Below, one piece after another: positions 12,401 through 24,735 of a stretch of DNA of 64,000 nt. The translations under genes were made by a program, and so were the position numbers. The number at the start of each line of letters is the position of its first letter. Position 1 is the first letter of the stretch. Below the pieces are notes generated by a model, which saw nothing but the letters and a program-made list of their open reading frames with translations, made no database searches and was not told where the DNA came from. Source of the DNA: Rallus limicola (Eukaryota > Chordata > Aves > Gruiformes > Rallidae); the NCBI GenBank assembly GCA_022605955.1, contig JAKCOZ010000014.1:9926001-9990000 (forward strand), in the 5' to 3' direction.

Positions 12401-14600
12401 CATATTCCAGGCGCTCTCCCATTCCTTGTTGTCCATCACACCTCTCTGAAAAATGGGAAGACCAAATGTTACAGCTACAGAGAAGTCTGAAGAAAGGTTG
12501 ACACCAAAGATGTGTTTTTCCTTTCTCAATGTGCTAATTTTCTTTTCACTTTTACAAGCAGTGGCTGGTGTATGTTTTGGCAGACGTGTGCTTCTGGCTT
12601 GATTTACATTGTTCATGCCAGTTAAGGAAAATTTCCTACAAAATTTAGATCATCTGTGGTAAAAGGCCATGGATATTACAATGAAGCAGTGGTTTTGTTT
12701 TGCTTATTTATGATCTCTCCTTTTCTTTTGGATTTTTTTTAATTAAATGAAAATTTCCCCACAGGTGAGCTGTAGTAACTTTCAACAGGAAAGTTACTTT
12801 CTGCCTTCACTTTAAAAGAAATGTGTTATGAAAAGAACTACAAAACCCACTGTTGCTTGCAAAGAAGAGAAATTGCAATTTTTTTCCTACAGCAGAGTAA
12901 CAATTCTTTAATATTTGCACTGTTCACTAGGAGTTCATTAGTGTAACAACAGCACATCCTGTAAATCACACTTGTCACGTTGTCAAAGCTTTTAATACTA
13001 AAATAGACTAAGGGCGGAGGATTCATGCAAAGGGACAAGGACGTAACTCACACATTAGTCAATGACTGTGAATCAGAATTAATCTGGATAATTAAGTAAG
13101 TCTGAAGGTGTTTAAGTACACTAAAAGAGAGTCAAGACAATGTAAAATACTTTTTGACTAAAGAAAGTATAAATCCCACTAACTTACCCTAGAATTCAAC
13201 CCAACCACTGTTTAAGGTATGTAAATCCGTAAGGCCAGCTACTACAGGCTCTCAGTTTCTTGAATGTTTTGATTAAGTGGATTCTGTCCAGATATTTATC
13301 ACTACTAAGAAAATATGGTATACAAAACAACTGGAGGTGGGTGAGCTCATTTTACCTCATCACAAGCCCATCCAAAGATCATTTCTAATCACAAAATATT
13401 AGTAGCTTCTTGTTCTTTTCAGAAGATGAACACATAGAGAAATATCTAATGATAAAATAAGTGGAGTTGAAGATAAGAAAGCAGCATGGGAAAACAAGTA
13501 CGAACATACTCTAAAGAATGGTTTACATAGTACAGACAGAGGATGTGAAAGAAATACTATTAATACCTTCTACCCATGGTCCAAAGAAATGCTTGTCACA
13601 TCAGGGAGTTGTGTGTTTTTTTCCTACCTGCTAAGTTACAGTACAGTCCTAATTCTACTCAGGGGGAGCAGGGGGAAAGTTTACATTACATCAAAGAAAA
13701 GTCTGCAAAGTCAAGCTAGGTCTGCAAAACCTGTGGACCATAATGTAAAAAGTTCACAGACATTGAGTTTGCTCAAGACTAATGATAATCCCTTGTGAAA
13801 TGCAAACTGAAATTTGTTTGCCTACCAAAACAAGGCCTTTTTCTTATCCCCCTTTCCATTCAAAGACACAGGCATGTGTTGGCTTGTTATTGTAGTTTAT
13901 GAATGTTGGCCTTTATTTCTGTGAAATTAGCGTTATCAACTTCATTTGACAAAATGTAAAATTGTATGTAAAGCTGACAGACTTGGAAAAAGTAAGAGAA
14001 ATTAAAAGGAAATAAACATAGCCTTATGAAGCTGTGTTCTCTGAAATAGTTCTTTTACTCTGAAGGGCTGCATAATAACACTAAGCCATATGTGTGTCTT
14101 TTTTCTCTTTAATAGATATTACTGAAACTGGACAAGTGCTAATAACACTGCTCAGGAGAATGACATCTATCATCCAGAAAGTTCTCATTATAGCTTACTT
14201 TATCAGTTCAATGAGGGGAAAAAAAATCAGCTATAAATCAGAATCTCCAATTAATGTTTTAGCTGAACTTAAAATAATATTCTAAGGTCAGATCATAAAA
14301 GTGTGGGATTAAGCAAAAGCCAACCACACTAGATGTCACTTCCCCTTTACCTGGAGACTTACATGATGAATTGTACTGTTCACGCATAGCGCAGGACAGG
14401 TGAAATTTGAAAAATATGTCCCATAGCACACAAATCATATGATATAAACTATATACTCCACAGGTTATGGGTTTTAGTATTCTGGAATCAAGATTTCTTA
14501 TGCCAATTGGTGATTTTTATGTTCTTCATTGGTCTTTTACTAACAAGCTATTTGATCTTTCTGCCTAATTGCTCTCATGTTAATAATTATGTGGGGTTAC
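9401..14600. other. Unique A+T-rich sequence
   Basis: No gene recognised. The minus-strand open frame at 10574-10972 (132 codons, rich in K, N and L) is about as long as the best chance frames expected in a window this size. It shows no motif. Confidence 0.45.
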
Positions 14601-15660
14601 GAAAGCTCTAATTCTTAACTGTACATATGGGAGGATGCATAGTTATGACATCCCTGTAAAATCTTCGTGAGAAAGACGTGACCCAGGGCAGTGAGGAAAC
14701 TCTCTCCGAAGAGCTGACGAGCTGGGCACTGTGCCATGCTGACGTAGCTGCCCTGTGCCAGCTTGCTGTGCCGGCCTGGGTGGTCGCCATCCCTCAGAGC
14801 CAGAAATCTTCCCCAGAACCCTTTGCCTGAGGGTGGAAGGGGAATTTCTAGCTCCAGTGCTTTTATGAGCTCCATCCTAACTATGTCAAAGTGTGTCACA
14901 GCCTTTTGGTTACTTGCTGTCTCAGGCAGGGAAGTTGCTTTTTGCAAGTGGTGGCCTGAGGCTCTGTGTGGTTTGCAGGACTCCCTGAGAGCCACCAAGC
15001 AGGGACTTGAAGCCCACATCTCTGTATCACACAGAAGAATGATAGGGGCATTTTTCCTATTTGCTGTGGCTCTGATGGTACAACAATGGTGGACACTGCA
15101 AGCAATTTTGTCTTGGGAGAGCTGGCTGAAGACAGCTGTCTTTCTGCTTATTCCAAAAGCTCCATGAGGCAACACAGTGGATATGAATGTTTTGTGGGTG
15201 GTCGCTCTTTTTTTTGGTTTGTTTTCAAAGTATTTCTTCAGGCTGGGCTGTTTCTGTTACTGCTTTACTAAGCAGCTCTGCAAATGCTCGCACAAGCACG
15301 ATGGAGAGGCCCAGAATGACATGGTCTTTAAGCCATCTGCAGACTGGAAGAGGTAGGAACATGTCAGACTCGCTTTGTTTCTAGAGTAATATGTTGGAAT
15401 AACAAGATCCTCCTGTTCTAGGTTAGCCACACTGGCCGTTTCATGGGGCAAGTTGGAAGGGGAAGGAGAAATTTCATTCCTTTGCCTTCTCCCTGCCTGC
15501 ATGGGAAGCCGAAGTTCCCAGTGGGCAGCTTCTGCTTCTGCCTCACTCCCACTGCTGTCACTGTACACTGGGGAGGCAATGACTGTTTCATTTCCCACTT
15601 GACATAATTAAAATCTTGTCCACTCTGTGGAAAACCATGTCTGCTTTGGTTCATTATGGA
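14601..15660. other. G+C-moderate block with long overlapping open frames
   Basis: This block holds the longest open frame of the window (minus strand 14615-15175, 186 codons), overlapped by a 134-codon plus-strand frame (14763-15167), with another minus frame of 113 codons at 15257-15598. None has a domain, signal peptide or motif I recognise. Long frames on both strands of the same bases usually mean a local rise in G+C. Parts ('aataacaagatcctcctgttctagg...') vaguely recall old reptile or bird repeats. A decayed retroelement or an untranslated exon is possible. A real protein gene is unlikely but not excluded. Confidence 0.3.
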
Positions 15661-16724
15661 AGGGTGAAGCTAAAAAGGAAGAGGCCAAGGTGGACACAAA
15701 TGTCAAAATAGTGTGCAATCAGCTGCTTCAGTCATGCTCCTGTTTGCAGACATGAGGACATGAGGTCTGGGGGACTCCTGTGTTAGCTGTATGGGGTGTG
15801 GGGAACCATCTTTACACCCCAGTGCTGGAAAAGCAGATCTGGCAGGGTGCTGGATTGCAACGCTCTGTCAGAGTGCGGGACATTATTTTCCCATTTTCCC
15901 ATTTCCTTTTGCTTTCAATTCACCATGTGAAGAACGAGGCTGCAAGCACACAGGTGAACTCGGAGTGGGTTGGTTTCTGTTTCCTTTCCACACACTGCTT
16001 TGGGGGTTTACATGCTGGCTCCCGCTTCGCGTGAAGAGAACCGGCAAGAAGGGAGCTCCAGGGGCTTCTCTTCTTGCCCTGTTCCTTGCACCCACTGCTT
16101 GTTACTGGCAAAAACAAGAACAAGAAAACCCCCAGAAGTTAAACCCTCGCAGCAGATTGAACTCTTTTCAGCTAAGCCCTTCTGGAGGCGTTATTTCCCC
16201 TTACAGTTAATAGTTGTCAGCGTGGTTGCTATTAAGTCTCCATGCGAAATAATCTATCTTTTTTGTACTATTATAGTATTCAGCATAAAACATTTTTCAC
16301 TCTGCAAAGACCTTTTCCTTTCCTCTCAGTGGTCATCTCTAAACCGGGACTAGAGTCCCCCTCGTCCCTGCCAATAGCCGAAAGGCAAAGAGCTGCTTTC
16401 CCCTGGGTTGCGCAGCCCACAGCCATGCCGTGCCCCTCGCAGCCTACCTGGGGCTGGGGCAGCCGTGGGGCCTCAACCCTGGAGTGGCTGGGGGAAGCCA
16501 AGTCAAAGTAAGGGACCGGGGATGGACTGGGGCTTGTGAGAGCTCTGTCCTGCCTCTCCTCTGAGGATGGTAGTCACCGTGCCACAGTATGAGCCAAGAG
16601 TTTGACCCGAGCACAACCATGACCTTTTCCACCCAAGTGAAGGCTTTCATTTTTTTGTTACACTGCTTCTCCTTCCCCTCGGTGTTCAGCTAGAAAAGCT
16701 AACGCTAACTCGCACCAGCACTGC
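15661..16724. other. Unique sequence leading into the CpG island
   Basis: G+C rises towards the right from about 16350. A CCAAT-type word lies at about 16370 on the plus strand. No exon is recognised. Confidence 0.4.
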
Positions 16725-17235
16725 TGCTGCCTCCGGCTCTCGCCAAACACGGGGCACGCCTGGGGGGAACACCGGGGCGGGAGGACGGCTACGTGTGGCT
16801 GCAGGAAAACCCCGGTGAGGCTGGATGGTCACCTCTGCCCGAGACAGCGAGGAGCGCGGCGCGGGGGACACAAAAGGGGGACGGGGAACGGACGACGGCG
16901 AGGAGTAGGGGAGCACGGAGAGCGGGGGCGTGTGGGTGCCGGCGGGGCCCCGCCGCTTGCCGTTCCCGCGGCGGACCGCGAGATGGCTCCGTGCGGGGTG
17001 ACCCGGCGCCCGCCGAAACCCCAGAGGCCGCTCCGGGTGAGAAAACAAATCCGCGTTTCTTGTTCTGTCGCATTTTAAAGGCGCTTGCTCATCCCCGGGT
17101 CTGCCGGAGGACAGACACACCCCTCCGGCAGGCCTGAAAGTTGTGCTCGGGAAAGAAACAGGAAAAGCCCGAGCTGCCCTGGGAAGGTTTCGGCCCGAGA
17201 GCGGGCTAAAGGAACCCCCCGCGGTGCCCTGGGAG
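16725..17235. promoter_or_regulatory. CpG island, probable promoter
   Basis: About 510 bases hold roughly fifty CpG dinucleotides, densest at 16740-17040, against the near absence of CpG in the surrounding tens of kilobases. G+C is well above 60%. GC-box-like words occur (ggggcggg near 16770; ccccgcc near 16950), and I see no TATA box at a sensible place. In warm-blooded vertebrates such unmethylated islands mark the 5' ends of genes, often bidirectional ones. The transcript and its direction cannot be fixed from sequence alone. An in-island ATG with strong Kozak context and a splice donor on the plus strand gives weak support to forward transcription. Confidence 0.8.
16983..17036 (+). CDS. 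Candidate first coding exon in the CpG island
   Basis: An ATG in good context (G at -3, G at +4) opens 18 codons starting MAPCGVTRRPP and ending in CTCCGG directly before GTGAGA, a good splice-donor consensus. The frame is also open upstream to 16815 without an intervening stop, so this ATG is not the only possible start. The peptide is basic and proline-rich, as chance translations of CpG-island DNA tend to be, and I recognise no protein in it. No downstream exon can be joined with confidence. The exon could instead be part of a 5' untranslated region, or the island could fire only on the minus strand, where a 184-codon G+C-driven frame also exists. Confidence 0.25.
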
Positions 17236-18435
17236 GTCACTATTGCTGCTCCTGCTGCAGCGGTGCAGCTGGTTTTGCACGGTCAGTGTGCTTGCAGCGT
17301 GGTTTGAAAAATAAGTGGCCATCGGTAGGAAATGGGTGGAGTGGCTAAGCAGGTACCGGTGAGGCAGTGCAGAGACTTTCAGGGCTTTCAAAGTTGGTAC
17401 AGAAGAAGTTGTGGGGTTTGGGTTGGTTTTTTTTTTTTTTTTTTCCTTGCTCCTTTGAGGTAGGCGATTTCTATGAAGAAAATTCTGCTCACATTACAAA
17501 AGGGAGATGTCAGGGGGTTTGACTGTCATTGAGGTTGAAATGAACTTTGTCACCCTGTTTAAATATTTAAGTCTCCTGACACAGGCAAATACATCATGAA
17601 GTGCTAAAAAATATATTTAAAAATACAGCTGCCTTTGAGATTAAGCATTCCTATTCCCACCGTATCCGTTCACTTTGCTCAGACAACCCTGAAGTATAGA
17701 GTATGGCAAGAAACTGTGGACCAGAGAAGCAGCTCCATTATCAGAATCTGCCTATTTGTGCATTTGAAGAGGTAACACTTTGTTTTAGACTAATAGTTTC
17801 AGCCACTGTGTTGGTTTAACTCATTTCCAAGAGGTTAAACATCAAATTGATATGCATGTGTACCAGTTTTCTTTTTGCATCCAGTCATACTAATGTCCTA
17901 TTCCCTTAAATAGCTGTATTTTTATTATAATTTCATATAATTTTGTATACCAGAGATATTTAAGGGATTTTTTTTCTCTTCTACTTAAAAGTCCTACATT
18001 CACTGTACAACTACAAGGCTTCTACTGCCGCATTGCTGCTCACTTTGTGTTAAAAGTGGTAATTTAACTTAGAGGTAAAAAAATGGCTTTCAAAACCCAC
18101 TCTGTAACACGTCCCTGCTTTGGATGCTACATTAAGGAAGGGACTGGATGCGCTTTAAAAGAAGAGGTCAGGTTTTTAGTTTGAGTTTGGAGAGGTTGTC
18201 GTAATGTGATCCAGGGCAAGAATCAGTTTTATGTTGGTACATTTTGTATGAGGTGATCTCAAAGGGCAGTATAGTGCCGGGCAACTCTTCAGTGTGGAAA
18301 GATGAAGCTGGTGGCATTCGTGTAAGTGCAAGACCTCAATCATGATGTGAAGTCTTATCTCAAGGACAAACTGTACACACCAAAGACAGACTTGCCATTT
18401 AGGTTCACCTCTTCCCGCGGAGGTGGAGGAACTCA
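17236..18435. other. Unique sequence downstream of the CpG island
   Basis: A T18 run lies at 17427-17444. No exon was recognised. A donor-like 'accggtgagg' occurs near 17355 but without a supported exon before it. Confidence 0.45.
17427..17444. repeat. Poly(T) run, 18 bases
   Basis: Uninterrupted T18 preceded by G/T-rich sequence. No attached element recognised. Confidence 0.9.
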
Positions 18436-18478
18436 TGATTGTCACAGTTGATTGTCACAGTCCCACTCTGGTGGGACT
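18436..18478. repeat. 13-bp tandem duplication next to a short perfect hairpin
   Basis: The 13-mer tgattgtcacagt occurs twice back to back (18436-18448 and 18449-18461). The end of the second copy starts a perfect 8-bp stem, agtcccac / gtgggact, with a 4-base loop tctg (18459-18478). No known element explains it. Confidence 0.85.
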
Positions 18479-21400
18479 CACAAACATCACAAACCTCTCT
18501 GTGAGGTTGGAACTGGGGGCTGGAGTGGAAAAGGCTACAAAGAGCTCACCTCACACATTGGTGGAAATGACACCGTGCAGCCCAGCATGAACACCAAACC
18601 TCTGTTTTTCTGATTGGTTTCTGAACCTCCATCTCTGACCCCATGCAGATTTGGTTATGGTGGGCTTAACTGGTAACACGGTTTCCAACCCCTAAATGCA
18701 CTAAGGATGCTACGAAGTCCCACAGCTGATGAGAAGTGAAGCATTTATACGCCCTCACAGATTGCTTCGTACAATTCTCGAAGGTAGAAAATATACAAGA
18801 GAGATTGCTCACAAACATTTAGAGTAAATCCTACCATACCTGAGGAAGGAAGACTGCTCAGGTTGTGTTTCTGCCCTTACAAGCAATAGGGCTACAGGGG
18901 CCTCAGTTCCAAAAAATGCAGAGCATATGCAGCACCTGCTGAAAAAAACAGGGGCTGAAGACTCTGCAGGGTATTGAAAAAATAATCACTCTGGTTTCCA
19001 TACTACAGTTCTTTTTTTGAATCTGTGACTGTATAAACCATACATCACATATTGACATTTATGTCCTTCAGCTGTATGACATCACTTGTCACTTAATGTA
19101 AATTTGTTCACGCTATACAAAAGCCAAAGCAGATCCTGTGTCTGAAATCTGAGCTCCTAGTTATAAAGGAACATACTCTTACTGACTGACTCATAATATT
19201 TTTTGTTCTGATGTTCAAGCTAGTGAAAAATGAATATGAAATCAGGAATTAAGACACAAGTTTAAACCTGTGTAAGAAGTTTTAAGCACACTGTGCAAAT
19301 CTGTGTCTAGATCCCACGTGCTTTCAGTCACAGAAATAGTCAACGTATAAATAAGCATTTTCAGTAAGCACGGTGAGATGGAAATTTGTTCAGTGTGACC
19401 CTGATGTTTTCGACCTGTGGTTGGACTATAGGTATGTGCCCATGTATGGGCAGCATGGTCACTATCGGCACGACAAAGCGTGTGCATGACAAATACATTG
19501 GGCCAGCGGTTTGAGCAATTGTTACAACACTTTCTGGGTATATTTGTTAAAAGTCTAACCTTTTTGAATAAAGAAACTCATGTTTTTAGTCTGCTGCTTG
19601 TGTTTGCAAAGGTATCTGTTTGTCCATCCATCTTCTGGCTCGCTTTGGTTTCAGACTGCTTTGTTGTGAAGTTTTGCTTTAGGGATAAGCAGTGGGATGT
19701 ATGTTGTGGGGTATGTGGTGGGATGTATGTTATATTTGAGGTGATGAGCCTGTGGTCCTCCTGTGCATACCGGACATGAATTCCTTTCCAGCTATGCATA
19801 CCAGCTGCCGGCCAAGTTCTGTCTCCTGCACTAACACGTTTCTGCACTGAGAGAGACACTAGGTTCACATCTGGAGAGTAGCTGATGCAAAGTGTCATGA
19901 TCGCAGAGGGCAAAGCAATGCCACACATGATTCCAACTAGTCATATATGTGGATTTGAAAATACAGACTAAAATCTTGAATCTGACCTTGCCTTCAACAG
20001 GAAGCCAGTCTCACCATCACTTAATTTCAATGGTGTGACGTATTTTCAGCAGAGAGGCTGCCCTTACCTAAATCAACTTTCTGTCTGCTCTGATCTAAAT
20101 CAAATTTCATGTTTTAGGGCTGGATACTCAAATAATATTTGTGAATTTTGGCCACCAAATACACGTGAATTACTGCAAATAGAAATCCATCCCCTTTCTA
20201 CAGAGGGAAGAGAGCGTTTTTGAGAGTAACGATGAGCTGTGTGGAAGGTGAGAGGTTCAAAGGAAGTCTGAGACTGGGCCCGTCTGTGGTGATCTGAGAG
20301 ATGTTCTGGGAAAGGGAAACACTGGTGTGTGGGTGATGGTGATGTCTTCAAAATCTATGTCTCTGCATGGATGATCATATTAAAAACATTGCAAACATTT
20401 GGGAGAGGACAGATGTGAGGAGCTCAGTAAATAGGGTAGCGGGAAAAGAACTAGAAAAGATATGACAGGAGGTCTTCAAGTAGGAAAAGAGTTAAGCTAT
20501 AGAAAGAGTAAAAGTTAGATCATGTTATTTTGAGACATGTATGGTTTGTTTGTTTTCATGTATTTATTGGAACAAAAAGAAAGCTGAAAATGCAAATTAC
20601 ATGCTGAGCTCAGGAGTCCCCATTCATTAAACAGATGCAATCTGGGAAGGTGTTTTCAAGCCCCAGCTTTTTGACATTACTGTGGCATAGGAACAGACAG
20701 CACTCTAATATAGGCACAAGCAGTTTTATTTTCAGCTTTGGACACTGATTTAGACAGGATTGAGTGTATGTGCACATGTGTGAGTTTGTGCACTGAGTAT
20801 ATAGGTAGAAGAGCACACAGTGAGTTTACCTCAAGTTTTCATAAAAGTTGTGTCACCTAGCTTTGGGCAGCAAATGCACTTGTGAACAGGGTTAAAAGCA
20901 AACATAAACCCCTTAAGTTATTTTACAACACTATGTATTGGACAATGGATATGTAGGGGTTTTTTGTGACGTATCTTGCTGTCATTTAGTTGCAGAAACC
21001 ACAACTATGGGTTTCCTGACTTCAGTCCATGAGTCAGTTTTCTTGGTTAAAGCCATTCACACTGTTACAACATTCTATATATTTGATTTTAAAAAGCATT
21101 TGTATTTGACAATGCAACCTAAAGAATGTACTTGGATTAAATCACAGACCTAGAGTATTTGAACCAATGTTTGCACACTACTGAGAACACATTGCCTCCT
21201 TTTAGATAACAGTGATTCTGTCTTCAAAAACAAATCATAGGGGTGGGACCTGGGTATGATGGTATGGAACAGTATCAGACAAGCTGTTCCCCTACTGATT
21301 TGATCCTGAGATGGAGGACATTAGGTCAGTTTATTCAGTCAGTGACCAGGCGGATGTAGTGAGATTTTGGGGGATGAAAACAATGAGTCGATGTGTGTAT

Positions 21401-23904
21401 CTGTATCTGTCTCATATACAGAGTACCTGAGCAAGTGCAAAAAGTCCAAAACATCACTTTATAGAAAAAAAAAAAAAAATAGAAGAAAAACTTTTTTTAA
21501 GAGCATAGGACTGGCTTTGTCCATAAATCTGTGTTTGGAGTTTATTAGTGGGAGAATCTGGTGGGGGAGAACCCATTTCATGGAGGTCCCATGCTACTTC
21601 ATGACCTTGGCACCTTGATGGCTTCATTTGGCACTGAATGCAGTCAGTACAAGCAAATTCCATGCCATAGGGAATAAGATGTGAAATAAGTAGGCCCATA
21701 GACCTAGCCCAAAGAAGGCCAGGTGGTAGTTCAGCATGTTCCAGCCTTGGCAGTTTCAGGGGCAGGATTTCTACCTTGAAGGTTGGTATTTCTGCTGGAT
21801 TTATGGGTGCTGGGTGAGCAAATCATCTGTGTCCTGCTACCCAGCTCCCTTCCTGCCCTGTCCCGCATAGAGCAGGCTGTGGCAAGGTTGGTCTCCCTTT
21901 CTTCTTTGCTAACACAAGGAAGCAACTCCACCTCTGCCACCTCCTTCCTCCTCCACCCATCCTGGCTGTGAGCTGTTAGAGGTGTTGCTGCCTGTCTTAC
22001 TCCCTTAATTATGACAGTAGGTTTTAGGGGTTGTATAGGGGCATGGGGGTGCCTCCTTTGCTCCTTCACCCCCATTTCCTGGTCATATGAGTCAGCCATG
22101 CCTTCTTACTCCCAAAACTGCTCCTGGTCTCTTCAGAAGTCAGGCTGCCAAATGAAAGTTGGGTACCTCTTGTAGACCACCTCTTGGCTCAGTCTATCCA
22201 CATGGATATGATACTTCCTAAACACGTAAGAGACAGGAATTTGCTAGGAAACCACAGTGAGGTATTTAGATACATGCTCAGCTCTCAGGATGAGAGTATG
22301 CCGCAGATTTTATAATACCATGCCTTGTCTTAAAGCTAAGTATATGCTTCTGAACTGGGTCTAACCTTTACATGTTGCCTTCACACACCTCAGGCTGTGT
22401 CGCAGTTCAACGTGCGAGGTGTGTCATCTGTAGCAATAAGAGGGGAAGATGGTTTTGGTGAAAAGATGGTTACTCTTCAGTAATGACTATGCCTGGCGAA
22501 TATAGATTTGGGGTGATCAGTTTGTCATGCTATGTTGCCTACCTCTCTTGGCCAGGCTTTCTTTTTTGTTTGCAAAGCTTAAAAAACACAAGAAATGCTA
22601 ATTAAATTATATATTCACTTTCCAGGGAGATAAGATAGAGTCTTTTTTAATTTGTTGGAAGCTTTACCTGAATAAGAGGACATCAATGGGCACATTTGGT
22701 GGTCTGTTTATTTAGTTTCCTTATATGCTTTATGGCTTTGTCTGGTATTCAAAGACCTAAGCAACTTTACTGGGATCAATAAGAAGCACTGATCCATTCC
22801 TCAATCTTCCCCAGACTTCTCCCTTGTGGTGGCTCCAGAGCTTTAACACTCCAGGTGGAGTGTGTCTGGCTCCAGGTAGAGTCTGTCAATATTTTTCATC
22901 TGATACAGTGTATGTATTTTTCATATACACGAAAAAGGCAGGTTCAGCAGTACCAAACCGCTCCTGAGAATTTGATTTCATTTTATCAAGTTACTCATCG
23001 AAGCCAAACAAATAAAAAGTAACTTTCCTTAGACTCCTGAAAATAAATTGGAAAACAAAGTTTTAATTTTTTTATTGCAATAAATATTATAACTTTCTGG
23101 CATGAAAATCCTACACATGTTCAATTTTCCTTGAAATGTATTTTTAAAAAGTAAAAAAAAAAAACCTCAAAATCACAATTAAATTTCTGTTTCAGGTTCA
23201 AGTTAAATATTTTGTGTAATTAAGAGTTGTGAAAAAAAATTGATTTGCTCAACAATTTCCATTTTATGAGAGTCCTGTGAGTCAAAGCATCAATGGTCAC
23301 ATAGCTTCTATTACTGACTCTAATTTTAACTGTATTCATGGAAGAAAGACTAGCTTTCTAGCCTCACTTATAAGTAGGATCCTACAGCCAATACTAGTGC
23401 TCATTTTACAGGAATTTCAGCGGCTAGGTACATCTTTTTAAAGGACATGTAGCAGATTAAGCATGTAGAAGGCATGTAACCCAAGCTTCCATCAGTTTAG
23501 ACAAGTCAAAATATAACTCAAAATGGAGAAGTATCTACTGCTATTCCTTGCCCTGACTGCCTCTACACTTGTGAGTATTCTTTGGGATTCAGACAGACTT
23601 TTTATTTTGTGGACTTCTCTTTATTCTGATCCTCCTACAATTTCTAGCACCATCAGGCTTTTGGATCTCCTGATCACCTTCAGATCAATGGGGCTTCAGG
23701 CAGTTCATTGCTCTGCAACCTAGACTGAAAAATAGCAGCTTATTGTTCCACCATTCAGATGTCCATAGTGATCTTACCAGAAAGGAACAGAGCCTCAGGA
23801 TAATTCTTTTTCAGATTAACCTGGAAAACAGAGATGCATGCTACACCACGAAGCCATCTGTAGATCATATAATCTGAAAAGGGAAATCTAGAAATTGCAA
23901 ACAG
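18479..23904. other. Unique sequence, no gene recognised
   Basis: Only ordinary sequence and short A/T runs (for example A-runs near 21465 and 23154). Open frames are short and overlap on both strands. Confidence 0.45.
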
Positions 23905-24735
23905 TGCGATGGGTTAATCTTGGCTAGCCAGCCGCAGTCTCCCTCCTCATCAGGATGGGGGGAGAGAACAAGAAAAAAGGAAAAAAATGAGAAAGCTTGT
24001 GGGTCAAGGTAGGGACATGGAGATCACTTACCAATTACCAACACAAACAAAACAGACTCGACTTGGGCAAACTAATTTATTACCAGTTTAAATATATTTG
24101 GGTAGTGCGAAACAAGAGTACAAACACTAAAATAACACCTTTCCTTCCCCCTTTCCCAGGCTCAACTTCATTCCTTCATTCCCAGCTCCTCTCACTGCCT
24201 TTCTTAATGTTGCAGGGAGGATGGGGGATGCAGGTTATGGTCAGTATGTAGCTATTTCTCTCTGCTGTTCCTTTCTTCTCAAACTTTCCCCCTGCTCCAG
24301 TGTGGGTCTTCTCCACAGGCTGCGGTCCTTCAGGAAGAAACGTGTTCTATTGTGTGCTCTCCATGGGCTGCAGTTACTTCAGGAGTATCCATCTGCTCTG
24401 GTATGGTCCTCTCCTCAGGCTGCTGGGGTATATCTTCTCTGGTGCCTGAAAAACTTCTTCCTTTTCCTCCTTCTTCTCCTCTGACCTTGGTGTTTCCTCT
24501 GTTGTTTCTCACTCTTTTTTCCTCCTCTCCCTCTGCCTGCCCAGTGTTCTCTGCCTTTTCCTGAGCATGTTTTCACAGAGGCACCATGGTGATGGGCTCA
24601 GCTGTGTCCTGTGTTGGGTCCACTGGGAACCTCACTGGAGCTGCCTGTGTCAATCATGGGGCAACCCCCAGCCTCTTCTCACAAAGGTCACCCCCCCAGC
24701 CATCCTGCCACCAAAACCTTGTCGAATACCAATAC
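23905..24735 (-). mobile_element. Endogenous retrovirus LTR, probably solo, minus orientation
   Basis: About 830 bases match my memory of an LTR common in bird genomes: 'aaacagactcgacttggg' followed by 'aatttattacca', a C/T-rich middle with repeated 'tgctccagtgtgggtc...ggctgc' units, then 'cagaggcaccatggtgatgggctc' and 'ccaccaaaaccttg'. Read on the minus strand it contains an AATAAA at 24076-24081 followed by a GT-rich stretch, as expected at the R/U5 boundary. I find no internal retroviral genes on either side, so it is most likely a solo LTR left by recombination between two LTRs. Exact ends and target duplication are not resolved; several open frames inside are LTR sequence, not genes. The class (ERVL or ERVK) is not assigned. 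Confidence 0.75.
24292..24433 (-). repeat. Three imperfect ~45-bp tandem units inside the LTR
   Basis: Units starting near 24292, 24347 and 24393 share the pattern ctgctc(c/t)(a/g)gt.tgg(g)tc...tcc(a)caggctgc. They lie in the transcription-control (U3) part of the LTR, where repeated units often act as enhancers. Confidence 0.6.

Noticed and set aside
16686..17240. 184-codon minus-strand open frame across the CpG island
   Set aside because: Stops are rare in CpG-island DNA on every frame; the peptide is P/R/S-rich and featureless.
24221..24564. Leucine/serine-rich open frames
   Set aside because: They lie inside the endogenous retrovirus LTR, a C/T-rich non-coding region.
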